A stretch of 7,709 bases of DNA from Acidobacteriota bacterium (GTDB taxonomy: Bacteria; Acidobacteriota; Terriglobia; Terriglobales; Acidobacteriaceae). The translations under genes and the position numbers were made by a program. The notes below the pieces were generated by a model. The model was given only the letters and a program-made list of their open reading frames with translations, had not been told where the DNA came from and did no database searches. Position 1 is the first letter of the stretch. Each line of letters opens with the position of its first letter. This document shows, one piece after another, positions 1-5,516 of the stretch. Location: positions 1 to 7,709 of the forward strand of contig JAJZJJ010000120.1 in assembly GCA_021810175.1 (NCBI GenBank). Direction: 5' to 3'.

Positions 1-549
1 CCCATTGGATCCCTTGCTCAGTAGCTCCAGCGCAAACGCCTGCGACGCGGCATAGCATCCCGGCACAGGCTCCGGCTCCAGATACTCTTTGAGCTTCCCT
101 CGCCCGGTCAGGTCGTGAAATTCCGCCTCAAAATCCGCCAGATAGTCGTCATACGTGGCAGCTTCTTCCTCCGGCCAGTCCACGTCTTCCAGTTGCCGTA
201 TCTTGTGTGTCGCCACTTCGGCCATCGCCGTCGTCAGCTCCACGCCTGCATACCACGCACCCCGCTCGCCGCTGTTGAATCGCCCGCCAAACGGCGCCGG
301 ATGCAAGAACGCCGCATTCACGATTCGCGCATACGGTACGTCGTAGAGCAGCTCAAACACGCTGACTCCATGCACCAGTCCTTGCTGTCCCAGCAGGCGC
401 TCATTGGTCGCGCCGTCCAGTTCTACCAGCAGGTCTACGTCTTCATCCCTGCCGGCAGCGCGAGCCAGCACCGTTCCCTCTTCGCTGAACTTTGAAGGAA
501 TCAGCCGATGCGTGTCCGCAAACGAAAACGTCCGAACCGTCGGCGTCAC
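1..549 (-). CDS. RES-domain toxin of a Xre/RES toxin-antitoxin pair (C-terminus cut by window start)
   Basis: This is the toxin of a type II toxin-antitoxin system. Characterised RES-family toxins consume or transfer NAD+ (NAD+ hydrolysis or phosphorolysis, or ADP-ribosylation) and so arrest the cell. The reading frame is open for 183 codons from a GTG at 549 to the window edge. That GTG overlaps the antitoxin TGA by four bases (GTGA), which implies translational coupling, and there is only weak Shine-Dalgarno pairing. The family signature is clear: GGRFNSGERGAWYAG at about residues 88-102 followed by ELTTAMAEV (104-112). This supplies the conserved Arg90, Tyr100 and Glu111 of the RES active site. 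YAASQAFALELLSKG (166-180) matches the helix before the conserved serine segment, so the catalytic Ser and the last part of the protein lie outside the window. Which NAD+ chemistry applies cannot be told from sequence. Confidence in the family is high. Confidence 0.88.
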   Translation of the reverse strand, partial: MTPTVRTFSFADTHRLIPSKFSEEGTVLARAAGRDEDVDLLVELDGATNERLLGQQGLVHGVSVFELLYDVPYARIVNAAFLHPAPFGGRFNSGERGAWYAGVELTTAMAEVATHKIRQLEDVDWPEEEAATYDDYLADFEAEFHDLTGRGKLKEYLEPEPVPGCYAASQAFALELLSKGSNG

Positions 550-989
550 ATCCCACAGCGATACGAATCCAGCAGCCGCCGCACCTGGCTCATCCCCGGA
601 ATCCCCATCCGCACCATGTACTCCAGCGGCGTTCTGCCGCCAAACATCGCATTCCTGTTCGGCAGCCGTACCCACTCATCCGCCAGCTTGCGGCTGTACA
701 GAATATTCAGTGCCTTGAAAATTCCCACCAGGTATGAAATCCGCGTCAGCCGGTCCTGGTCCAGCATCCGCCGCTCCGATTCTTTCTTCAGTGCATAAAA
801 CGAGGCGGCAGAAATCCCACCCAGTAACTCACGCGCATCCTGTTCCTTGATGCCCCACGCCTTCGTGATCTTGAAAAACGCCCGCACCGCCGCCGGAGAC
901 AAACGCTTCCGCGTCGCTGCATCGGCCAGATTCGCCGCTGTGTCAAAGGAGTAACCCGCAATCTGAGGAACCGGCACTGTTGCCGCCAT
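546..989 (-). CDS. Xre-family antitoxin with C-terminal DUF2384 (MbcA/ParS/Xre type)
   Basis: This 147-residue protein is the antitoxin and probable repressor of the downstream RES toxin. Residues about 34-70 look like an Xre-type helix-turn-helix (ITKAWGIKEQDARELLGG, then SAASFYALKK). Residues about 84-143 form the DUF2384 toxin-binding domain, including LNILYSRKLADEWVRLPN and the hallmark FGGRTPLEYM (116-125). In characterised pairs the C-terminus of this domain inserts into the toxin's NAD+ pocket. The start is well supported: GGAGGT (995-1000) sits five bases before the ATG. The gene ends in ATGTGA, and the toxin GTG overlaps that stop. An 18-bp palindrome directly upstream is a plausible autoregulatory operator. 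Antitoxin-first order is the norm for Xre/RES operons. Size and domain order fit the family. Confidence 0.9.
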   Translation of the reverse strand: MAATVPVPQIAGYSFDTAANLADAATRKRLSPAAVRAFFKITKAWGIKEQDARELLGGISAASFYALKKESERRMLDQDRLTRISYLVGIFKALNILYSRKLADEWVRLPNRNAMFGGRTPLEYMVRMGIPGMSQVRRLLDSYRCGM

Positions 990-994
990 GTCGC

Positions 995-1000
995 ACCTCC
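995..1000 (-). promoter_or_regulatory. Strong ribosome binding site of the antitoxin gene
   Basis: GGAGGT on the minus strand lies five bases before the antitoxin ATG. It is the best Shine-Dalgarno match in the window and contrasts with the weak signal in front of the coupled toxin GTG. This fits the usual excess of antitoxin over toxin. Confidence 0.75.
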
Positions 1001-1010
1001 GATTTCAGAC

Positions 1011-1028
1011 TACTCCAATTTTGGAGTA
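1011..1028. promoter_or_regulatory. Palindromic operator candidate upstream of the antitoxin-toxin operon
   Basis: On the plus strand TACTCCAA, two bases, then TTGGAGTA form a perfect inverted repeat with 8-bp arms, centred 30 bp upstream of the antitoxin ATG. It lies in a locally AT-rich stretch where the operon promoter must sit, and AATACT at its upstream edge is a weak -10 match. I see no convincing -35 box. Xre-family antitoxins bind such palindromes as dimers to repress their own operon. Binding here is inferred from position and symmetry. Confidence 0.6.
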
Positions 1029-1080
1029 TTTTCTATTCAAATTAAGAGAACTGCGGTGCCCCCACAGCGTGACAGGATGG

Positions 1081-1111
1081 CCCATTCAAGCTGGTTGTTG
1101 GCTTGAATGGG
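1081..1111. terminator. Hairpin downstream of the racemase operon (terminator-like, no U-tract)
   Basis: CCCATTCAAGC (1081-1091) and GCTTGAATGGG (1101-1111) are perfect 11-bp arms around a 9-base loop. The hairpin begins 35 bases after the stop of the racemase gene, which reads toward it. It lies between that operon and the antitoxin promoter, so a transcription-ending or mRNA 3'-end-protecting role is likely. Neither strand has a T-run after the stem, so it is not a canonical intrinsic terminator. It could instead be a dispersed palindromic repeat. Confidence 0.5.
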
Positions 1112-1120
1112 GCGGGATCG

Positions 1121-1141
1121 ACTGACAACTGAGAACTGACA
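1121..1141. repeat. Three tandem 7-bp units ACTGA(C/G)A
   Basis: ACTGACA, ACTGAGA and ACTGACA follow one another without gaps between the hairpin at 1081-1111 and the racemase stop codon. Only one base varies between units. The rest of the gap (990-1146) holds the operator and the hairpin, and I see no small gene in it. The run is short, so its function is unknown. Confidence 0.55.
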
Positions 1142-1146
1142 TCTGC

Positions 1147-2268
1147 CTACGCCAGCGCCAGCGCGCGAATCTCTTCCTTGCGCACCGTCAGCCGCTCCAC
1201 CAGGTCCGTCCGAACCTCGTATCCACGCCCCGGCGTCTGCGGCACGAGAATTTCACCCTCCGCGCTCACTTCGACTGCCGGCTCAATAATGTCTTCCGTC
1301 CAGTAGCGCTTCGATGCAGACACATCCCCAGGCAGGGTGAAGTTTGGCAGCGAAGACAACGCCACGTTGTGCGACCGCCCGATGCCCGTCTCCAGCATCC
1401 CGCCACACCACACCGGAATCCCGCGCTCCTGCGCCACGTTGTGCACCGCAATCGCCTCGCTGAAACCGCCCACTCTGCCGTTCTTGATGTTGATGATCCG
1501 GCACGACTCCATATCGATCGCCGCAAGCGCATCCCGCCGGTTCCGAATCGATTCGTCCAGGCAAATTGCTGTCTCCAGCCGCTTCTGCAACATCGAGTGA
1601 AAATAAAAATCGTCCGCCCATAACGGCTGCTCAATCATCAGCAGCTCAAACTGGTCGAACGATGCAATGTGGTCGGCGTCTTTCAGCCGGTAGGCCGAGT
1701 TCGCGTCGCAACTCAGCAGGATGTCGGGCCACCTCTTACGCACGGCCTCAAACACCTTCACATCCCAGCCGGGCTTGCACTTCAGCTTGATGCGCTGGTA
1801 GCCGGCCGCCAGTTCTTTCTCCACCTCGGCCAGTTGTGCCTCCAGCGTCGGCTGTATCCCGATCGAAACGCCGCATGCAATCGTTTCCCGCACGCCACCC
1901 AGCAACTCTGTCAGCGGAATCCCCTTCATCTGCGCCTCGACATCCCACACCGCGTTCTCCAGCGCAGCCTTCGCCATCCGGTGCCCACGCACCTGTCTGA
2001 AAATCCCCGGACACTTCCCGCCATGTTCGGGATCCGCTGCCGCCAGTTCCGGCGCCAGCTCCTGCATAATCACCAGCCATGCCGTATCCACCGTCTCATC
2101 TGAGAAATACGGATGCTCCCCGGCCACGCACTCGCCCCAGCCGGTATATCCTTCCGCCTTCAGTTCCACAAGCAGAATCCGCCGGTCTGTCGTAGCCCCA
2201 AAACTCGTCACAAAGGGCTTTACCAAAGGCATGCTTAGTTCACGGAGCGTAATCGAATCGATTTTCAT
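1147..2268 (-). CDS. menC: N-succinylamino acid racemase / o-succinylbenzoate synthase (enolase superfamily)
   Basis: This 373-residue enzyme belongs to the NSAR/OSBS branch of the muconate-lactonizing-enzyme group. Such enzymes abstract an alpha proton to racemise N-acylamino acids or to dehydrate SHCHC to o-succinylbenzoate in menaquinone synthesis, and many do both. The catalytic set is complete: K161-L-K163, metal ligands D188 (SCDANSAY), E213 (MIEQPL) and D238 (CLDES), and K262 (INIKNGRVGG). The family signatures GGMLETGIGRSHNVAL (289-304) and TLPGDVSASKRYW (311-323) are also present. The ATG at 2268 is chosen because it follows AGAAGG by three bases and starts at the conserved N-terminus. 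The frame is open upstream but would run deep into the preceding gene. Only 10 bp separate it from the acyltransferase stop, which points to one operon. That neighbour favours amino-acid racemisation over a purely menaquinone role. The symbol marks the family, not a proven menaquinone function. Confidence 0.88.
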   Translation of the reverse strand: MKIDSITLRELSMPLVKPFVTSFGATTDRRILLVELKAEGYTGWGECVAGEHPYFSDETVDTAWLVIMQELAPELAAADPEHGGKCPGIFRQVRGHRMAKAALENAVWDVEAQMKGIPLTELLGGVRETIACGVSIGIQPTLEAQLAEVEKELAAGYQRIKLKCKPGWDVKVFEAVRKRWPDILLSCDANSAYRLKDADHIASFDQFELLMIEQPLWADDFYFHSMLQKRLETAICLDESIRNRRDALAAIDMESCRIINIKNGRVGGFSEAIAVHNVAQERGIPVWCGGMLETGIGRSHNVALSSLPNFTLPGDVSASKRYWTEDIIEPAVEVSAEGEILVPQTPGRGYEVRTDLVERLTVRKEEIRALALA

Positions 2269-2278
2269 AGACCTTCTC

Positions 2279-3109
2279 TCAAGCTGGCCATTCTGCAAGT
2301 TCGTAGATGCCGTTCCCCTGCTCATCCCGGCAAAAGCCCACCACCGCGAGTCCCGCGGTAAATGCGCGCTCAAATTGTCTGTGATTGTTCTGTTGCACTT
2401 CCCGCGCGCGCACAACTTCTCCCGCTGCCTTCCAGGCGGTCATTTCGGCGGGAATCATAATGCGCTCCTTGATGGGAGGAAGTGGCTGGGAATCTCCTGC
2501 CAACCGGCTGGCCACCCGGTCCGAATCCAGGTTCCATTCCGCCAGCAGACGATCCGTGGGAAGTCCGTTCTGCAGACGGGATGAGGATACACCATAAAAG
2601 TCCGGCAAATACCGCCGGACCACCACCCCCAGCTTGTGGATATTCAGGTACGCATTCTTCCCCTCCAGCGGGTCGAACGTCCATTCCATCCGGTCAATGC
2701 CCCGGCCCAGCGCCTCTTCCCGCTGCATTCGCTTCAACTTCTGTCCCAAACCCTCATTGCGCCACGCCGGATCGACAGCCAGCATGTGCGAGTGCAGATA
2801 CGCCCGCGGAGCCCCCGTCTGTCCCGCTTCGCGCTTTTTCACCCCGGGCAGCGCCATCGCAAACCCCGCCAGCTTTCCGCCCTGTGGCTCAAAGGCGCCC
2901 ATCACCTGCCCGCCGACATGCCGCGCCACCACAAAGGCCCGTCGAGGAATAATGTCCTTCCCCTCGTAGCCCCAAACCTCGCCTTGCAGCCGTACGCACG
3001 CGTCCAGTTCGCCGAATGTGTCGCAGATCCGCAGTTCCACCTGCCGCCCGCTCCGCAACTTCGCTTCCCTTACATCCATCCCGATCCCCGCCGCTGCTCC
3101 AGCCATCAC
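2279..3109 (-). CDS. GNAT-family N-acyltransferase (COG3375 type), probable N-succinyltransferase
   Basis: This 276-residue protein is a GNAT acyl-CoA-dependent N-acyltransferase. The acyl-CoA binding motif A is at about 107-128 (HSHMLAVDPAWRNEGLGQKL), with the R-x-x-G-x-G core R117-N-E-G120-L-G122. Motif B follows in WTFDPLEGKNAYLNIHKLG (143-161), and YLPDFYG (167-173) is typical of the COG3375 subgroup. Members of this subgroup are found beside NSAR genes, where one was shown to succinylate D-amino acids. The same substrate is inferred here from the adjacent racemase. The GTG at 3109 and the ATG next to it (3106) both overlap the mazG stop (GTGATG), so translation is coupled to mazG either way. 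The ATG is slightly better spaced from AAGG. Met11 (MDVREAKL) is another possible start. The exact acyl group and acceptor are not visible in sequence. Confidence 0.8.
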   Translation of the reverse strand: MMAGAAAGIGMDVREAKLRSGRQVELRICDTFGELDACVRLQGEVWGYEGKDIIPRRAFVVARHVGGQVMGAFEPQGGKLAGFAMALPGVKKREAGQTGAPRAYLHSHMLAVDPAWRNEGLGQKLKRMQREEALGRGIDRMEWTFDPLEGKNAYLNIHKLGVVVRRYLPDFYGVSSSRLQNGLPTDRLLAEWNLDSDRVASRLAGDSQPLPPIKERIMIPAEMTAWKAAGEVVRAREVQQNNHRQFERAFTAGLAVVGFCRDEQGNGIYELAEWPA

Positions 3110-3960
3110 AGAACCTTTTCCGCCTCACCCGCACGCTTGGCCGCGGTCCATAGCTCTTCCAGGTTTTCCAGGCTCAGCCGCTCCAGCGGCTCGGCACTGG
3201 ACTCCTCCATCAGCCGGAACCTCCGCCGGAATTTCCCATTCGCATCCCGCAGCGCCATCTCCGGATCCACCTTCAGGTGCCGCGCTAGGTTTACGACCGT
3301 AAATAACAGATCCCCAACCTCTTCTGCGATTCGCGCTCGCTCCGGTTCGGCCTCCAGCTCGGCCTCAATCTCCGCCGTTTCCTCCCGAACCTTGCTCAGC
3401 AGCCCGCTCACTTCCGGCCAGTCGAAACCCACCTTCGCCGCCTTCGATCCCAGCTTCGCAGCCTCGGCCAGCGCCGGCATCGAGCGCGGAACTGCATCCA
3501 GCAGGCCCTCCCCGCCGCTCTCCGCCTGTTTCTTCTCAAATTTCTTGATTTCTTCCCAGTTCCGCAGAACCTGCCCGGCGTCGATGCCCTCAGTCTCCAT
3601 CCCTTCGGCGCGATTTCCAGCCGCCGCCGCGGCCTCGTCGCCAAATACATGCGGGTGCCGTCTCACCAGCTTCCGGTTCAGCGTCTCCAACACATCGGCA
3701 ATCGAAAAATGGCCCGGCTCATCCGCCATCTGGGCATAAAAAAGAACCTGCAGCAGCAGATCGCCCAGTTCACTCTTCAGCTCGTCCCAGTCTTCGCGGT
3801 CAATCGCGTCAAATACCTCGTACACCTCTTCCAGCGTGTACTTCCGGATCGTCGCAAAGCTCTGCTCACGGTCCCACGGGCAGCCATCCGGCCCGCGCAG
3901 CCGCGCCATGATTGCTACGGCCTCGGCAAAGCGTTTACCCGCCTCGTCGGTCGCTCCCAT
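3106..3960 (-). CDS. mazG: Nucleoside triphosphate pyrophosphohydrolase MazG
   Basis: MazG hydrolyses nucleoside triphosphates to monophosphates and pyrophosphate, and acts as a cytosolic house-cleaning enzyme against non-canonical nucleotides. The 284-residue protein has the tandem MazG arrangement of the E. coli type, which is slightly shorter (about 263 residues). The first domain opens with LRGPDGCPWDREQSFATIRK (21-40) and has the Mg2+ motif E44-E45-x-x-E48 ... E64-x-x-D67. KLVRRHPHVFGD (97-108) follows. The second domain has E193-E194-x-x-E197 ... E214-x-x-D217 and ends with NGKFRRRF (241-248). Both metal sites look intact. The ATG at 3960 follows TAAGG by four bases. It is the first gene of the operon and overlaps the acyltransferase start. 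The link between MazG and N-acylamino acid chemistry is unclear; it may be co-transcription only. It is divergent from the prepilin peptidase gene. Confidence 0.95.
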   Translation of the reverse strand: MGATDEAGKRFAEAVAIMARLRGPDGCPWDREQSFATIRKYTLEEVYEVFDAIDREDWDELKSELGDLLLQVLFYAQMADEPGHFSIADVLETLNRKLVRRHPHVFGDEAAAAAGNRAEGMETEGIDAGQVLRNWEEIKKFEKKQAESGGEGLLDAVPRSMPALAEAAKLGSKAAKVGFDWPEVSGLLSKVREETAEIEAELEAEPERARIAEEVGDLLFTVVNLARHLKVDPEMALRDANGKFRRRFRLMEESSAEPLERLSLENLEELWTAAKRAGEAEKVL

Positions 3961-4019
3961 ATGCCCTTACTGTAATCCAGATTTGGTCCGGCCACCGAAC
4001 CCTCTTACCGGCAAGGTTC

Positions 4020-4025
4020 TATACT
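4020..4025 (+). promoter_or_regulatory. -10-like box TATACT directly ahead of the prepilin peptidase gene
   Basis: TATACT matches the sigma-70 -10 consensus at five of six positions. The predicted transcription start is near 4032, one base before the GTG at 4033 and seven before the ATG at 4039. No good -35 hexamer is seen 16-18 bp upstream, and there is no clear Shine-Dalgarno near either start. This suggests a leaderless or near-leaderless mRNA. The 72-bp gap it lies in also has to carry the divergent mazG promoter, which I cannot place. Confidence 0.5.
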
Positions 4026-4032
4026 GCGGTCT

Positions 4033-4827
4033 GTGCCCATGTTGATTTCTGTCCTTGTCGTGCTGGTGGGTCTGGCCTTCGGCAGCTTCCTCAACGTCTG
4101 TATCTCCCGCCTGCCGGGGCATGAGTCCATCATCCGCCCGCGCTCGCGCTGCCCGCACTGCCAGCGGCTCATCCCTCCGCTGGAAAATATCCCCGTCCTC
4201 AGCTGGCTCCTGCTGCGGGGCCGCTGTCGCGGCTGTCATCAGCCCATCTCCTGGCGCTACCCCGCCGTCGAGATCACCACCGCCCTGCTCTTTCTCCTCT
4301 GCCAGCTCACCTTTGGCATCACCCGCGTCGGCATCTTCGCCATGATCCTCTGCTTCCTGCTGCTCGGCCTCGCCGCCACTGACGCGGAAACCCTCACCCT
4401 CCCCAATGCGCTCACCTACCCTGGAATCGCGATCGGACTCGTCTACACCGCCTCCATCCCCCGCGCCATGATCAGCTTCCGCATTGCTGACGTCGCCAGC
4501 TCCATCTTTTCCGCCATCGGCTTCGCCCTGCTCATCCTCGCCATCCGCTGGATTTACCTCAAGGTCCGCCATGTCGAAGGCCTCGGCATTGGCGATGCCA
4601 AGCTCATGGCCATGATTGCCGTCTGGATGGGTCCCCTGCTCACCGCCGAAGTATTCTTCATCGGCGTCTTTGCCGCCGCCATCTACGGAATCCTGCTCCT
4701 CATCACTGGCCAGAATCGCGGCATGCAGACGCAGCTGCCCCTCGGCTCATTCCTCTGCGGAGCCGCCCTTTTCGTCCTTTTTCAAGGTCAGGGAATCTTA
4801 AAGTGGTACTTGCAGTTCTTCCACTAA
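4033..4827 (+). CDS. pilD: Type IV prepilin peptidase / N-methyltransferase (A24 family, PilD-like)
   Basis: This polytopic inner-membrane aspartic protease cleaves the leader of type IV prepilins or type II secretion pseudopilins and methylates the new N-terminal residue. The 264-residue protein (262 from the ATG at 4039) has an N-terminal membrane segment ending in FGSFLNVCISRLP (16-28). The cytoplasmic zinc module follows with C40-x-x-C43 and C65-x-x-C68, framing the family motif ENIPVLSWLLLRGRCRGC. The A24 peptidase half has the two catalytic aspartates D117 (DAETLTLPN) and D188 in GxGD (GLGIGDAKL). Several hydrophobic helices and PLGSFL near the C-terminus complete it. The methylase module is present, so it is the full bifunctional type. 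No pilin or secretion gene is adjacent, so its substrates are unknown. GTG 4033 and ATG 4039 are both possible starts. The stop overlaps that of the convergent DinB-like gene. Confidence 0.95.
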   Translation: MPMLISVLVVLVGLAFGSFLNVCISRLPGHESIIRPRSRCPHCQRLIPPLENIPVLSWLLLRGRCRGCHQPISWRYPAVEITTALLFLLCQLTFGITRVGIFAMILCFLLLGLAATDAETLTLPNALTYPGIAIGLVYTASIPRAMISFRIADVASSIFSAIGFALLILAIRWIYLKVRHVEGLGIGDAKLMAMIAVWMGPLLTAEVFFIGVFAAAIYGILLLITGQNRGMQTQLPLGSFLCGAALFVLFQGQGILKWYLQFFH

Positions 4828-5357
4828 ACTGCCGCGTTTCCACTGAATAGAGCTACCGCCTGCTTCAGATGGTGCAGCCCGTGTACGCGGTGGAATCGCC
4901 GCCACTGCCTCGCCGTCAGCGGGCCGAATATGAAGTGCATTCCCACCGGGCTTTTCCCGAACTTTGCCTCGCACTCCACCAGCAAATCGTCCATCTTTTC
5001 CAACTCAGCCCTTAGTTCGGCTACCAGTTCCGCGCCGGACTTCGCACCCCATCCCAGCCGGTCCGGCAGCGTATATTCCGGCGCCTTCGCGCCCTTGGGC
5101 AGCATTCCACGCCCAATCACCAGCCATTGCAGAATCCGCTGCGTCAGCGTCTTCAGCCCTTCCACCGGCTGTCCCGCCTCCAGTCGCTTCCGCAGCAGCC
5201 CCTCCGTCGACTGATACGTCAGCAACAGGTGCGCCACAATCTGCTGCGCATCCCACCGTCGCGCATCCCCGCCCGGATGCCGCTGGCACTCTGCCGCCGT
5301 CCGCGGCGCCAGCACCGGCTCAAACCCAGCAATCACTGCTTCCAGATCACCGTGCAT
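4824..5357 (-). CDS. DinB-like DUF1569 protein
   Basis: This 177-residue soluble protein resembles DUF1569 members of the DinB/YfiT four-helix-bundle superfamily. Many of these bind a divalent metal through three histidines, and some transfer thiols. RWDAQQIVAHL (34-44) places a histidine (H43) at the usual first ligand position. HRVHGLHHLKQA (156-167) supplies the C-terminal H-x-x-x-H pair (H159, H163). No catalytic function can be assigned to DUF1569. The ATG at 5357 follows GGGGGAT by four bases, a good ribosome binding site that lies inside a small palindrome (5361-5374). The stop codon TAG overlaps the TAA of the convergent prepilin peptidase gene. The gene lies downstream of the TPR gene on the same strand, 159 bp away, and is probably transcribed separately. 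Confidence 0.72.
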   Translation of the reverse strand: MHGDLEAVIAGFEPVLAPRTAAECQRHPGGDARRWDAQQIVAHLLLTYQSTEGLLRKRLEAGQPVEGLKTLTQRILQWLVIGRGMLPKGAKAPEYTLPDRLGWGAKSGAELVAELRAELEKMDDLLVECEAKFGKSPVGMHFIFGPLTARQWRRFHRVHGLHHLKQAVALFSGNAAV

Positions 5358-5360
5358 CCA

Positions 5361-5374
5361 TATCCCCCGGGATA
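5361..5374. repeat. Short palindrome over the DinB-like gene's ribosome binding site
   Basis: TATCCC and GGGATA are separated by two bases. The palindrome covers the Shine-Dalgarno GGGGGAT of the DinB-like gene, so a folded mRNA or a bound repressor could limit its translation or transcription. The arms are only 6 bp, so chance occurrence is possible. In the rest of the gap (5358-5516) I see only a weak short reading frame. Confidence 0.3.
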
Positions 5375-5516
5375 ATTCTCGCCACTCGCCCCATCTGCCA
5401 CAAACGCATCCGGCAACCCCGAATTCGCCCTGCGCCTGCCCCGAACACTGCCTTCCACCTGCACAAAAGCGCGCATCCCCTCTTTTGCCTTGCCAACTCG
5501 GGCGGCCACGCTCGCC

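Noticed and set aside
115..798. Several plus-strand frames opposite the toxin and antitoxin
   Set aside because: The minus-strand frames carry the RES and DUF2384 signatures. The plus-strand frames overlap one another and have low-complexity Ser/Arg/Pro composition.
1081..1111. Canonical Rho-independent terminator
   Set aside because: The stem is strong, but neither strand has the T-run required, so only a terminator-like hairpin is claimed.
2269..2415. N-terminal extension of the racemase by 49 residues
   Set aside because: It would overlap the acyltransferase coding region by about 137 bp and has no family similarity. The ATG at 2268 has a ribosome binding site and fits the conserved N-terminus.
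2636..3739. 367-codon plus-strand frame opposite the acyltransferase and mazG genes
   Set aside because: It is antisense to two clearly recognised genes, and its Ser/Arg/Pro-rich sequence shows no domain.
3967..4572. 201-codon minus-strand frame opposite pilD, rich in Asp/Glu/Gly
   Set aside because: It is the mirror of a well-supported prepilin peptidase gene. The acidic composition is a by-product of the opposite-strand codons.
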